Source: Austwickia sp039812465 (GTDB lineage: Bacteria; Actinomycetota; Actinomycetes; Actinomycetales; Dermatophilaceae). Taken from it: a DNA stretch of 64,000 bases. The translations under genes and the position numbers were made by a program. A model generated the notes under the pieces. The model saw nothing but the letters and a program-made list of their open reading frames with translations, made no database searches and was not told where the DNA came from. Positions within the stretch are counted from its first letter, which is position 1; every line of letters starts with the position of its first letter. Positions 26,550 through 35,764 of the stretch are shown piece after piece. Where the stretch lies: NCBI GenBank assembly GCA_039812465.1, contig JBDIAS010000001.1, forward strand, positions 20,913 through 84,912, in the 5' to 3' direction.

Positions 26550-28070
26550 TCAGTCGAGCAGGCTGCCGCCGACCGCAGCGCGCCGGCGCAACCGGGGGCA
26601 GGGACGGTAGCGCCCGTCCCCGTAGTGGGCGCCCAGCGCGTCGAGCAGGTCGCACACCCACCGCGCCCCCACCGCGTCGCCCCAGGCCAGAGGGCCCTTC
26701 GGGTAGTTCACGCCGAGCTTCATCGCCTGGTCCACGTCCTGCGGGGAGGCGACCCCGCGGCCGGCGAGATCGGCGGCCTCGTTCGTGAGCATCGCGACGG
26801 TCCGGGCCACGAGGAGGCCGGCGAGGTCGTCGATGACGCTGACCGCCGCGCCGCCGGCCTGCAGGAGCCCCACGACCTGCGTCAGGGCCTCGTCGGGACA
26901 GCCGTCGGAGGGGGCCACGGCGAAGCGGGAGGCGGTCGCGGCATCGAGCGCTAGGTCCAGGACGACGGTCGGGCGACCCGAGGCCGCCGCGAGGGCTGTC
27001 GCGGTGGGGCCGGTGACCGGCACGAGGGTGGCCTGCCCGACCGACGCGGAGGGCACGCCCTGCGCGTCACCGCGATCGACGGTCACGCCGGCGTCGGCGA
27101 GCCGCGACCACAGCCCCTCCCAGGGGCCCCAGTCGCCGAGGACCTCGACACGCTCCGGGGCGGGGGCCGGTGGGGCCGTCTGGGGGGCCGGCTTGTCGGA
27201 GCCGTCGTAGGAGTAGAAGCCGCGCCCCGTCTTGCGACCGAGCAGCCCGGCCGCGACGAGCTCGCCCTGGGTGAGGGAGGGCATGTACCGCGGGTCGTTC
27301 CCGTAGCCCTCCCACACGCTGCGGGCGGAGGCGTAGTTGATGTCCTGCCCGATCAGGTCGGTCAGCTCCAGCGGCCCCATCCGGAAGCCGCCGGACTCCC
27401 GCACGATCGCGTCGATGGTGGCGGGGGAGGCGGTCTGCTCCTCGTACGCGCGCAGCGCCTCGCCGTAGAACGGCCGGGCGACGCGGTTGACCACGAAGCC
27501 GGGGGTGGAGGCGACCTTGATCGCGGTCTTGCCCCACGCGGTCGCGGTCAGCGCGACCTTGTCGGCCGCGTCCGCGTCGGTGGTGAGACCGCTGATGACC
27601 TCGACCAGCCGCATGAGCGGGGCCGGGTTGAAGAAGTGCATCCCGACCACGCGCCCCGGATGGCGCAGGGGCGCCGCGATCGCCGAGATCGAGATGGTGG
27701 AGGTGTTGCTCGTGAGCAGGCACTCGGGGGAGACGATGTCCTCCAGCTCCCCGAAGAGGGAGAGCTTGACGTCCAGGCGCTCGACAGCGGCCTCGACGAC
27801 GAGCGCGGTCTCCGCCAGCGACCCGAGCCCCTCGCCGACCGTGAGCCGCTCGCCGGCGGCGCGGGCCTCATCCGCGTCCATGCGTCCCTTGTCGGCCAAC
27901 GTGGCCAGGGTCGCGCGCAGCTGCTCCACCGCTTGGCTCGCCCGTCCCGGCGCGGCGTCGGTGAGGATCACCCGATGCCCGGCGACCGCGGCGACCTGGG
28001 CGATCCCCGCGCCCATCGTCCCGACGCCGATGACCGCGACGGTTTCGGAGGGGGGAAGGGCGCTGACCAT
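26550..28070 (-). CDS. paaH: 3-hydroxyacyl-CoA dehydrogenase PaaH
   Basis: A 506-residue NAD-dependent dehydrogenase that oxidises 3-hydroxyadipyl-CoA. The Rossmann loop VIGVGTMGAGIAQVAA is at residues 12-27, the catalytic MHFFNPAPLM segment and SSTPGFVVNRV follow, then two C-terminal 3HCDH domains, the second degenerate (ending KLGVNYPKGPLAWGDAVG). ATG 28070 has GGAG five bases upstream. An operator lies at 28139-28152. It heads a paaH-paaJ pair that precedes paaA. Confidence 0.93.
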   Translation of the reverse strand: MVSALPPSETVAVIGVGTMGAGIAQVAAVAGHRVILTDAAPGRASQAVEQLRATLATLADKGRMDADEARAAGERLTVGEGLGSLAETALVVEAAVERLDVKLSLFGELEDIVSPECLLTSNTSTISISAIAAPLRHPGRVVGMHFFNPAPLMRLVEVISGLTTDADAADKVALTATAWGKTAIKVASTPGFVVNRVARPFYGEALRAYEEQTASPATIDAIVRESGGFRMGPLELTDLIGQDINYASARSVWEGYGNDPRYMPSLTQGELVAAGLLGRKTGRGFYSYDGSDKPAPQTAPPAPAPERVEVLGDWGPWEGLWSRLADAGVTVDRGDAQGVPSASVGQATLVPVTGPTATALAAASGRPTVVLDLALDAATASRFAVAPSDGCPDEALTQVVGLLQAGGAAVSVIDDLAGLLVARTVAMLTNEAADLAGRGVASPQDVDQAMKLGVNYPKGPLAWGDAVGARWVCDLLDALGAHYGDGRYRPCPRLRRRAAVGGSLLD

Positions 28071-28457
28071 GACGACTCCGTAACGGGGAGGGGACTTCCG
28101 CACATGGGGAAAGTCCCAGGGGTGAACGAACCAGCACTACTGAACGTTCGGTCTTGAAGGACCGGACTCATCGTCCGCGCCGGTCCTGGGCCGTGTCAAC
28201 TTGTCGCGCGCTTGACGGGCCGTGCAGCGCGCCCGTCGGAGGCCACGCGCAGTCCGACGGCCTGCGGGTATGTCGGATCGCTCCGCCTGCGGCGGCAGCG
28301 TGGCGGAACCGAACGAAGATTCAGTAAAGATGCCGTCCGCCTCAGTAGGATGGGACGATGGCGGTCAACGGGCCGTCGCACATCGGGGGCGCGTCCTGCG
28401 CCCGGCCCATCAGACTCGCCGCAGCCGCGACGGGTTCGGTGATGAGGAGAATCAGCC
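28071..28457. other. Divergent regulatory region between paaH and the diiron oxygenase gene
   Basis: The 387 bp between these divergent genes contain no convincing gene. They hold one TetR-type palindrome near the paaH side (28139-28152) and a split pair of half-sites near the oxygenase side (28308-28325: ACCGAACG, four bases, TTCAGT). One repressor may therefore act on both directions. Confidence 0.6.
28139..28152. promoter_or_regulatory. PaaR-type operator upstream of paaH
   Basis: ACTGAACGTTCGGT matches 13 of 14 positions of the shared palindrome. It lies 68 bp before the paaH ATG. Confidence 0.75.
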
Positions 28458-29486
28458 GTGTCTCAACGCTACGAGAAGATCGCGCACCTGCAGGAGTTCC
28501 CACCTGACACTCCGCAACCCAACATCTACCCGCTCAGCTGGCCGGACGGACCGGCCAAGATGGAGGAGATCTGGCAGTCCTCGCAGAAGGAGCTGTGGGA
28601 TCCCGCCAAGCTGCCCTGGGACAGCTTCGACCCCGAGTCCTACACCTGGGAGCAGCGTGAGGCGATCGCCTACTGGTGGACGCTCTGCGCGGTCTTCGAC
28701 GCGTCGGCCCCACCCGTCATGGCGACCGCGTTCGTGAAGACGTACGAGGACCACGAGGACGACGTCGTCCGGCGCTGCTTCTTCAGCATCACGCGCGACG
28801 AGGCTGCGCATGAGCACATGTGCAAGCACGCGATCACGAGGCTTCTGGACCACGACGACCCGCTCACGTACGCCCCCAAGACCGAGCTGGGAGAGCGCCT
28901 CCAGAAGAACGTCCGGTGGTTGTTCCACAACGGCGGGCGCTACTGGGAGGGCTACAAGCAGGCCGTCCCGAAGTACAGCCTCGCCGTCCTCTTCTCCTCG
29001 TTCCTCATGGGCGAGATCGCGGCCGCCACGATCTTCCACCAGATGGCCGCGGGCTGCACCGAGCCCGTGTTCCAGGAGGCGTTCCGTCGGATCGGACGCG
29101 ACGAGGGCCGCCACATGGGCATCTGCCTCGCGGTGATGGAGCGCGACTACCCCAAGATCGACGTCAGCGACCACGACCTGATCACCAAGCAGATCCGCGC
29201 CGGGTACCTGTTCTTGTCCGCCATCCTGTTCGAGCCGCCCACGGAGTTCTGGGACCTGCCGGACGACTACATCACCAACCAGCGCCTCGGGGAGCAGGTC
29301 GCCCGGGAGGCGGGCTTCGCCATCCCCGGCTACGAGGAGAAGCTGGAGAACTGGCGCCGGGCGATGCTCAACCTCAAGGGAGTGCTGGACCGGTACGGCG
29401 TCCCGTTCCCCGCGATCCCGGAGGTGGGGATCACCGGGATCGAGGTCACGGACGTCTCGATGGAGGACATCATCCCGGTCTTCTGA
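28458..29486 (+). CDS. Ferritin-like diiron oxygenase of unknown substrate
   Basis: A 342-residue four-helix protein. Metal-ligand motifs are Glu115-x-x-His118 (RDEAAHEH), Glu186 (MGEIAAATIFHQ) and Glu216-x-x-His219 (RDEGRHMG). Asp81 is the best helix-A carboxylate. The spacing recalls ribonucleotide reductase R2 and R2-like oxidases, but no radical-tyrosine context or R1 partner is evident. The next gene, 28 bp on, encodes a matching ferredoxin-type reductase, so the pair should form a two-component monooxygenase or desaturase. Substrates might be acyl groups, given the wax-ester synthase downstream (inference). GTG 28458 has GAGGAGA seven bases upstream. Confidence 0.75.
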   Translation: MSQRYEKIAHLQEFPPDTPQPNIYPLSWPDGPAKMEEIWQSSQKELWDPAKLPWDSFDPESYTWEQREAIAYWWTLCAVFDASAPPVMATAFVKTYEDHEDDVVRRCFFSITRDEAAHEHMCKHAITRLLDHDDPLTYAPKTELGERLQKNVRWLFHNGGRYWEGYKQAVPKYSLAVLFSSFLMGEIAAATIFHQMAAGCTEPVFQEAFRRIGRDEGRHMGICLAVMERDYPKIDVSDHDLITKQIRAGYLFLSAILFEPPTEFWDLPDDYITNQRLGEQVAREAGFAIPGYEEKLENWRRAMLNLKGVLDRYGVPFPAIPEVGITGIEVTDVSMEDIIPVF

Positions 29487-29514
29487 CCGGGCCCCGGAAA
29501 GGGCTGGTGACCCC

Positions 29515-30528
29515 GTGGGTCAGATCCGACTACACCCGTCGTCGCACGTCGTGCCCTGCGGCCCCGGGGACACGGTCCTGGAGGCGTTGGAGCGGGCGGG
29601 GTACGCCCTTCCCAACAACTGCCGCGCGGGAGCGTGCGGGGAGTGCAAGGTCAAGGTCCGCTCGGGCGAGTTCGACCAGGGCTTCGTCCTGGACATGGCG
29701 CTGTCCCCGCTGGAGCGGGAGGTCGGCTACGGCCTGATGTGCATGGCCAAGCTGATCAGCGACGAGCTGGAGATCGAGTGGGGGACGCCCGACGCGCGTC
29801 CGGCGATGTTCCCCGCGAAGGACGGACAGCGGTTCGTTCTGGTCGACAGCGTCCAGCGGACCCCGCGCATCACGGAGTTGGTGCTGCGGCCGACGGCGTC
29901 GCCGCTGCGCTACTGGCCGGGGCAGTACGTCCGGGTCGGCGACCCCGAGGTGGGGCTGCCGATCCGGTCGTACTCCCTCGCCAGTGCCCCGCACCCCGAC
30001 GGTGAGATTCGCCTGCAGGTCACCCGCGTGGACGGCGGACGCACGAGCGCCTGGCTGCACGAGCTACGGCCAGGAGCGGTCATCACGTTGTCCGGGCCCC
30101 ACGGGACGTTCGTGGGGGACCCGACGATCGAGACCCCGATCTTGTGTCTCGCCGCCGGGTCCGGCCTGGCGCCGATCCTGTCCCTCACGGAGGCGGCCTT
30201 GCGCCGGGGGTACAAGCGGCCGGTCACCGTGGTCTTTTCGGCCCGACGCCGGGAGGACCTCTACGACCAGGGGCTGCTGAAGTACTGGGAGATGCGACAC
30301 CGCAACTTCCGTTGCATTCCCACCCTGACGCGGGAGAAGGTGGAGGGGATACGGCACGGCCGCATTCCGGACATTCTGGCTGACGTGGTTCCGTCGCTGC
30401 GCGACCGGAGGGTGTTCATCGCGGGCGTGGAGGGGTTCGTCGAAGCGTGCCGGCGGGCGGTCCAGGCCCTCGGGGCCGACGACCGACGGATCTTCACGGA
30501 GGGCTTCTACGAGCAGCCGGACCGTTAA
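29515..30528 (+). CDS. Ferredoxin-FAD/NAD reductase partner of the diiron oxygenase
   Basis: A 337-residue electron-transfer protein. Domains in order: plant-type 2Fe-2S ferredoxin (CRAGACGEC with a fourth Cys in GLMCMAK, residues 1-90), FAD domain with RSYSLASAP, and NAD domain with AAGSGLAPILSL. This layout matches reductases of soluble diiron monooxygenases and aromatic dioxygenases (BenC, MmoC). It lies 28 bp behind the oxygenase and about 50 bp before the acyltransferase gene, consistent with one operon. Confidence 0.9.
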   Translation: MGQIRLHPSSHVVPCGPGDTVLEALERAGYALPNNCRAGACGECKVKVRSGEFDQGFVLDMALSPLEREVGYGLMCMAKLISDELEIEWGTPDARPAMFPAKDGQRFVLVDSVQRTPRITELVLRPTASPLRYWPGQYVRVGDPEVGLPIRSYSLASAPHPDGEIRLQVTRVDGGRTSAWLHELRPGAVITLSGPHGTFVGDPTIETPILCLAAGSGLAPILSLTEAALRRGYKRPVTVVFSARRREDLYDQGLLKYWEMRHRNFRCIPTLTREKVEGIRHGRIPDILADVVPSLRDRRVFIAGVEGFVEACRRAVQALGADDRRIFTEGFYEQPDR

Positions 30529-30576
30529 CTCAACGGCGCGCGACCCGTGCCGCCAGAGGCGAGGAGGTGGCGGGTC

Positions 30577-31971
30577 GTGCGGCAGCTGAGCGGCATGGAC
30601 AGCGAGTTCCTGGCGATGGAATCGGGTTCCGTGGTAGGCCACTTCGGCACCGTGACCCTGCTCGCGCCACCGGCGGACGGCCGGGTGTTGGACGTACGCG
30701 TGGTGCGGGCGCACGTCGCCTCCCGACTCCATCTCGTGCCAGTGCTGCGCCAGCGCCTCGTGCCGGTGATGTGGGGCGTCGACCAGCCGTACTGGGTCGA
30801 CGACCGCGCCTTCGACCTGACGCGGCACGTCCTGGAGGTACGGCTGCCCGAGGGCAGCGGTGTGGACCGTCTGTCCGAGGCGGTGGCGGACCTGCACCGG
30901 CACCGCCTCGACCGCAACAGGCCGCTGTGGGAGCTGTACTTCGTGACCGGTTTGTCCGAGGGGCGGTCGGCCTTCTACCTGAAGATCCACCACGCCGTGA
31001 TGGACGGCGCGGGGTGGGCGTCGCTGATGGGGGCGCTCCTCGACAAGGAACCGGGACCGCCCGACGTCCCCCCGCCGCGGGACTGGCGCCCGGAACCGGT
31101 GCCCACGCACTTGGAACTGCTCAGCATGAGCGGGTGGTCGATGGCTCGGACCTCCCTGCGCAGCATGAAGCTGGGGCTGGAGTTCATGGCGCGCGCCCCG
31201 GCCCTGACGGCGCGTCAGATCATGCCGCTGTCGCAGTCCGAGGTGATCCCGCTCACCGCGCCGCCAGCGCCGTTCAACCAGGAGATCTCAGGCGCCCGCA
31301 GCTGCGTGCTGGTCGATCTGCCCATGGACTCCGTCCAGACCGTCCGCCGATCCGTGGGGGCGACGGTCAACGACGTCGTGATGACCCTGTGCGCCGGCGC
31401 CCTCCGTCGCTGGCTGCAGGACCACGACGCGCTGCCCCCGCAGCCTCTGGTGGCCGTGGTTCCGGTCTCGGTGCGGGCGCGCGACGACCGAGAGCCCCTC
31501 GGCAACCGCCTGGGGCTCGTCCGGGGCTTGCTGCCCACCCACCTGGAGGACCCGCTCGCCCGGCTGGCGGCGATGCGCGAGGAGATGAATCGGGCCCGGG
31601 AGCGCCGAGAGGCGCTGCCGCCGCAGCTCCTGGTCGACGCCGCCGATTACGCCCCGCCGCTGGTCGCCGAGGCGGGGTGGTGGCTCACCTCGCGGGTGAT
31701 GCGGCGCGTCAACGCCTGGAACGTCATGATCTCCAACGTACGGGGCCCTTCGGCGCCGCGGTTCTTCGCGGGGGCGCGGGTCATCGCGAACTACCCGGTG
31801 TCCGTGATCGTCCACGGCCAAGGCCTCAACCTGTCGGTGTTCAGCATCGCCGGGCGCCTCTGCTTCGGTCTGGTGGCCGATCCCACGCTGGTGCCGGATC
31901 TGCCTCGGATCGGCGACTATCTCGCCGAGGAGCTCGAATTGCTCTGCAGCGCAAGCACTTCGGGCCATTAA
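30577..31971 (+). CDS. Wax ester synthase/diacylglycerol acyltransferase (WS/DGAT)
   Basis: A 464-residue acyltransferase that esterifies acyl-CoA to fatty alcohols or diacylglycerol at the membrane. The active-site motif HHAVMDG is in LKIHHAVMDGAG, and NVMISNVRGP and PLGNRLGLV are conserved in the family. GTG 30577 is chosen because VRQLSGMDSEFLAME is the family N-terminus and AGGAGG lies nine bases upstream (30562-30567). A longer frame from 30547 is less likely. It implies neutral-lipid storage. Confidence 0.92.
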   Translation: MRQLSGMDSEFLAMESGSVVGHFGTVTLLAPPADGRVLDVRVVRAHVASRLHLVPVLRQRLVPVMWGVDQPYWVDDRAFDLTRHVLEVRLPEGSGVDRLSEAVADLHRHRLDRNRPLWELYFVTGLSEGRSAFYLKIHHAVMDGAGWASLMGALLDKEPGPPDVPPPRDWRPEPVPTHLELLSMSGWSMARTSLRSMKLGLEFMARAPALTARQIMPLSQSEVIPLTAPPAPFNQEISGARSCVLVDLPMDSVQTVRRSVGATVNDVVMTLCAGALRRWLQDHDALPPQPLVAVVPVSVRARDDREPLGNRLGLVRGLLPTHLEDPLARLAAMREEMNRARERREALPPQLLVDAADYAPPLVAEAGWWLTSRVMRRVNAWNVMISNVRGPSAPRFFAGARVIANYPVSVIVHGQGLNLSVFSIAGRLCFGLVADPTLVPDLPRIGDYLAEELELLCSASTSGH

Positions 31972-32034
31972 CCCAGCCCAGGAGGGGATGGCGCGCCGCG
32001 CGTCACCGAAAAGATACCCGCCAGTACCTAGACA

Positions 32035-32048
32035 TCAGAACGTTCGGT
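32035..32048. promoter_or_regulatory. PaaR-type operator candidate before the symporter operon
   Basis: TCAGAACGTTCGGT matches 12 of 14 positions of the shared palindrome. Its right half, CGTTCGGTTAGT, is ideal. It overlaps the next palindrome by two bases. Confidence 0.65.
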
Positions 32049-32061
32049 TAGTAATACTAAC
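32047..32061. promoter_or_regulatory. Second palindromic operator, shared with fadAB
   Basis: GTTAGTAATACTAAC is a perfect 15-base palindrome around its central base. It matches the fadA-upstream site (1746-1760) at 12 of 15 positions, and the three differences keep the symmetry. It is fused to the PaaR-type site, so the symporter promoter could answer to two regulators. Confidence 0.65.
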
Positions 32062-32360
32062 GGCATCCTGCCCGGCGTGACCTGGGCCACAGTGCTACCT
32101 GGCTACCTGACGGGTCACTCGCGCAGGAAGGAGGAGTGCGGTGCACGCTGCAGGCTCGACAGTGCGAGCAGGCAGCGACGCGCACCTCCGCGGCGACTGA
32201 AGCGCGGGCACCCCCTGGGAGCTGTCCCACATCCAGGGTTCCGTCACGGCACCTGCGGGTGCGAGACGAACCCATGACGTCCGACGTCTCCTTCGTCTCA
32301 CCCGTCACCGACGCCTCGGGCGCGCCGCACACGCTGGCGAGCCCGGCGGGAAGGAACCGC

Positions 32361-32684
32361 ATGCCTCCCTCCACCGAGGATTCCAGAGCGGCCAGCCAGC
32401 GGTATTACCAAGGCATGGTCCAAGCCCGGCGCCAGATCATCGTGCCGCTGGTGCTTCTCACCCTGGTGTTCTTCTTCACTCAGCAGGTGCTCACCAACTT
32501 CACGACTGCGTTGGACGGCATGGCCTTCTCGGGCATGAGCTGGGCGTACATCTACGCGTTCGCACAGTTCTTCTTCGTCATCATCCTGACGACGATCTAC
32601 CGAAGCCGCATGCAGCGCGTCGAGACCGAACTCGGTCGCCTGCTGCCCACGGCCGCCGCTGAGGCGGGGGAGGTTCACCGATGA
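32361..32684 (+). CDS. DUF485 membrane protein (symporter partner)
   Basis: A 107-residue protein with two transmembrane segments (IIVPLVLLTLVFFFTQQVL and AYIYAFAQFFFVIILTTIY), characteristic of DUF485 proteins encoded next to acetate symporters. ATG 32361 has AAGGA five bases upstream. ATG 32274 is in frame and would add 29 residues, but lacks a good ribosome-binding site. Its stop overlaps the symporter start (ATGA, 32681-32684). Confidence 0.88.
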   Translation: MPPSTEDSRAASQRYYQGMVQARRQIIVPLVLLTLVFFFTQQVLTNFTTALDGMAFSGMSWAYIYAFAQFFFVIILTTIYRSRMQRVETELGRLLPTAAAEAGEVHR

Positions 32685-34288
32685 GCGTTCAGTCGGCAGT
32701 CCTGTTCGTCGTCCTGGTCGCCGTCACGCTCGGCATCACCTACTGGGCCGGCAAGCGCAACAAGAGCGTCGAGTCCCACCTGGTCGCCAAGGGCGCGATC
32801 TCCGGCCGGGCGAACGGAGTCGCCATCGCGGGCGACTTCATCTCGGCGGCCACGTTCCTGGGGACCACGGGCGCGATCGCGCTCGGCGGCTTCAACGGCT
32901 TCTACCTGGCCGTGTACATCCCCATCGCCTACCTGCTGTGCATGCTGCTCGTCGCCGAGCCGCTGCGAAACCTGGGGCAATTCACGCTCGGGGATGTCCT
33001 CGCGACGCGGTTCCCGGGCCGGGACGTCCGCGCCGTGATCGCGATCGCGTCGATCGTCGTCTCGCTGCTCTACATCGTCGCCCAGTTCGTCGGCGCGGCG
33101 CTGCTCGTGCAGCTCCTCTTCGGCATCCCGTACTTCGTCGCGGCGCTGCTCATCGGTGTGCTGACGATGATCTACACGCTGTTCGGCGGGATGATCGCGA
33201 CGACCTACATCCAGATCGTCAAGACCGGGATGTTGCTCTTCTGCGGCGCGCTCCTGCTGGTGCTCGTCGTGATGCAGTATGGCTGGAACCCGATGAACGT
33301 GTTCCAAGAGGTGGCCGACACCACGCAGAACAGGGCGCTGCTTCCCACGCGGGCCGGCATGGGCCCGCAGATCGAGCAGTTCTCCATGATCTTCGGCGTC
33401 ACCCTCGGTGTCCTCGGCCTGCCGCACGTCATGATCCGCTTCCTCACCGTGCGGGACGGTCAGGCCGCGCGCACCTCCGCGGTCACGGCCATCTGGATCT
33501 TCGCGATCTTCCTCATCACGCTGCCGGTCATGTCGTACGGCGCGATGCTGATGGTCGGGCGCGACGCGATCCGCGCGGAAAGCCCGGGCGGCAACCTGGC
33601 GATGCCGCAGCTGGCGAACCACATGGGAGGCGATCTGCTGCTGGCGTTCGTCTCGGCGGTCGCCTTCGCGACGATCCTCGCGGCCCTGTCCGGCCTGGTG
33701 ATCGCCACGACCGGCTCGGTGACGCACGACATCTACACCAAGCTGGTGAAGAAGGGTCACGTGAACCACCACGCGCAGCTGCAGGTGGCTCGTATCGCCA
33801 CCTTCGGCAGCGTGGCCCTGTCGCTACTGATCGCGCTGGCCGCGCAGAAGCAGAACGTCGCCTTCCTCGCGACCCTCGCGATCGCCGTCGCGGCGAGCGC
33901 GAACCTGCCCGCGCTGCTCTTCACGATCTACTGGCGCAAGGCCACGGCGCAGGGCATCGCGATCGGCATGGTTGCTGGGCTGGTCACTGCCGTCGGCATC
34001 ATCCTGGTGAGCCCCACCTTCCACGGTTCCGCGGAGACCGCGCTGCTGCCCTTCAGCAGCCCGGGCATCGTCTCGATCCCGCTCGGCTTCGTGGTCATGT
34101 GGATCGTGTCCTTGGCCACACAGCCGAAGGGCGCAGAGCTTGAGCAGGCGAACCGCACGTTCGACCGCATCCGGATCCAGGCCGTCACCGGCATCGATCC
34201 CGACACGCTCGAGGGGACCGCGGAGCGCGAAGGGACGGACGAGCCGCTGACGACCGAGGAGGAGCACTCCTCGACGCCGACCGCCTGA
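32681..34288 (+). CDS. actP: Cation/acetate symporter of the sodium:solute family (ActP-like)
   Basis: A 535-residue transporter with about 13 hydrophobic segments. GDFISAATFLGTTGAIALGGF near residues 50-70, WAGKRNKSVESHLVAKG and GLVIATTGSVTHDIY are typical of ActP/MctC transporters of acetate, propionate or pyruvate. The tail after residue 485 is acidic and cytoplasmic. It is coupled to the DUF485 gene. Two operators at the promoter suggest control by carbon source. Confidence 0.92.
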   Translation: MSVQSAVLFVVLVAVTLGITYWAGKRNKSVESHLVAKGAISGRANGVAIAGDFISAATFLGTTGAIALGGFNGFYLAVYIPIAYLLCMLLVAEPLRNLGQFTLGDVLATRFPGRDVRAVIAIASIVVSLLYIVAQFVGAALLVQLLFGIPYFVAALLIGVLTMIYTLFGGMIATTYIQIVKTGMLLFCGALLLVLVVMQYGWNPMNVFQEVADTTQNRALLPTRAGMGPQIEQFSMIFGVTLGVLGLPHVMIRFLTVRDGQAARTSAVTAIWIFAIFLITLPVMSYGAMLMVGRDAIRAESPGGNLAMPQLANHMGGDLLLAFVSAVAFATILAALSGLVIATTGSVTHDIYTKLVKKGHVNHHAQLQVARIATFGSVALSLLIALAAQKQNVAFLATLAIAVAASANLPALLFTIYWRKATAQGIAIGMVAGLVTAVGIILVSPTFHGSAETALLPFSSPGIVSIPLGFVVMWIVSLATQPKGAELEQANRTFDRIRIQAVTGIDPDTLEGTAEREGTDEPLTTEEEHSSTPTA

Positions 34289-34313
34289 CGCCGCCCCGTC
34301 AGCACTGCACCCA

Positions 34314-34343
34314 GGCCGCCCGACGGATACCCGTCGGGCGGCC
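34314..34343 (+). terminator. Hairpin after the symporter gene
   Basis: A perfect 13-bp GC-rich stem (34314-34326 with 34331-34343) encloses a four-base loop, 25 bp after the stop. No T-run follows. It lies 24 bp before the next gene, so it separates the symporter operon from the MFS gene. Confidence 0.8.
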
Positions 34344-34367
34344 CGCGTCTGCCCAGGAGGTTGCACC

Positions 34368-35657
34368 ATGAGCTCGACCAAGGACCGGAGCTCCGCCCCG
34401 TCGCCGCCGGCCTGGGTGGTCCGGCTGTCCGGTAGCCGCATGCATTACGGCTGGATCATCGCCGCCCTCGGGATGACCACCGTGTTCGCCTGTCTCGGGA
34501 TCGCGCGCTTCTCGCTCGGGATGCTGCTGCCCTCGATGCGGACGGACATGGACCTGTCCTACACGGACATGGGCTGGATCAGCACCGGCAACTTCGTCGG
34601 CTACCTGGTGGCCGCGCTGCTCTGCGGCAGGCTGGTCACGCTGTTCGGCGCGCGCGCCGTCGTCGTCGGCTCGCTCCTCATGATCGCGGTGAGCCTCCTG
34701 GTCGTCGCGGCCGCGAGCGCCGTTGCGCTGATCTGGCCGGCGTACCTCGTGACCGGGCTGGGCAGCGGGGCCGCGAACGTCGGGGTGATGAGCCTGGTGC
34801 CGCACTGGTTCTCCCGCCGGTGGCGGGGACGCGCCGCGGGCATCATGGTCATCGGCAGCGGGCCCGCCATCATGATGAGCGGCCTGCTCATCCCCGCGAT
34901 CACGGCGCGTTGGGGCGCCGCGGGCTGGCGGCTCGGCTGGGTGGTCCTGAGTGGCGTCGTCTTCCTCGTGGCCCTCGTCGTGGGTCTGCTGATCCGCAAC
35001 CGCCCCTCGGAGCTCGGCCTGAAGGTGCACACCCACCGCTCGGACACGTCCGCGTCGGGCCATCCGGCGCCCGAGCCGGAGGCCACGCACGTGACGCGGA
35101 CGATGCTCCACCTCGGCGGCATCTACTTCCTCTTCGGGTTCACGTACGTCGTGTACGTGACCTTCATCGTGACCTTCCTCGTCCAGGAGCGAGGCCTGAG
35201 CGAGCGCACCGCCGGCTATTTCTGGTTCGTGGTCGGGGCGTTGAGCATCTTCTCCGGCCCCGTGTTCGGCGCGCTCTCGGACCGGGCGGGGCGCCGGATC
35301 GGGCTGGCCGTCGTGTTTGCCCTGCACGCCGTCTCGTACCTGCTGATGGGGCTCCACCTGCCTGAGGCGTCGGTCTTCGCGTCGATCGCGCTCTTCGGGT
35401 TCGCCGCCTGGAGCATCCCCGGCATCATCGCGGCGGCGGTCGGGGACTACACAGGGCCTGCGAAGGCCGCCACCATGTTCGGCACGTTGACGGTCGTGTT
35501 CGGCCTCGGGCAGGCGGCGGGACCGCTCGTGGCGGGGATGATCGCCGAGCGCAGCGGCGGCTTCTCGCTGGCGTTCCTCATGTCCGCCGTGCTCGCCGGC
35601 GCCGGGTGCCTGCTGTCACTCGCCCTCCGCCCGCCGCCGTCACACGCGACGGGATAA
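34368..35657 (+). CDS. MFS transporter (YbfB/YjiJ-like)
   Basis: A 429-residue permease with 12 predicted membrane segments and a central hydrophilic loop near residues 215-245. HYGWIIAALGMTTVFACLGIARF (in part) and the loop ALSDRAGRRIGL between helices 8 and 9 are typical of the major facilitator superfamily. The substrate is not evident. AGGAGG lies seven bases before ATG 34368. The gene lies between acetate-uptake and PHA genes, so an organic acid is plausible (inference). Confidence 0.85.
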   Translation: MSSTKDRSSAPSPPAWVVRLSGSRMHYGWIIAALGMTTVFACLGIARFSLGMLLPSMRTDMDLSYTDMGWISTGNFVGYLVAALLCGRLVTLFGARAVVVGSLLMIAVSLLVVAAASAVALIWPAYLVTGLGSGAANVGVMSLVPHWFSRRWRGRAAGIMVIGSGPAIMMSGLLIPAITARWGAAGWRLGWVVLSGVVFLVALVVGLLIRNRPSELGLKVHTHRSDTSASGHPAPEPEATHVTRTMLHLGGIYFLFGFTYVVYVTFIVTFLVQERGLSERTAGYFWFVVGALSIFSGPVFGALSDRAGRRIGLAVVFALHAVSYLLMGLHLPEASVFASIALFGFAAWSIPGIIAAAVGDYTGPAKAATMFGTLTVVFGLGQAAGPLVAGMIAERSGGFSLAFLMSAVLAGAGCLLSLALRPPPSHATG

Positions 35658-35699
35658 CGCCGCGCGGCGCCTCCGGACGCGGGCGGGGGAGCCGGCGAT

Positions 35700-35738
35700 G
35701 CGACGGGGGGAGCCGACGATGTCGGCTCCCCCGTCGCG
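35700..35738. terminator. Bidirectional terminator between the MFS and depolymerase-like genes
   Basis: Arms of about 17 bases (35700-35717 and 35721-35738) pair almost completely with one bulged G and a three-base loop. It lies between converging stops. Confidence 0.75.
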
Positions 35739-35764
35739 CGGTGCGCTTCTAGCTCTCGCCCCTT

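Larger units (their letters stand above)
31972..32360. other. Regulatory region before the symporter operon
   Basis: This 389-bp stretch holds two overlapping palindromes (32035-32061). A possible longer start for the DUF485 gene (ATG 32274) lies in its last part. No other gene is convincing. Confidence 0.55.

Noticed and set aside
30447..32051. A 534-residue plus-strand frame overlapping the WS/DGAT gene
   Set aside because: It lies in another frame of a gene with the HHxxxDG motif, and its composition is that of a GC-rich shadow.
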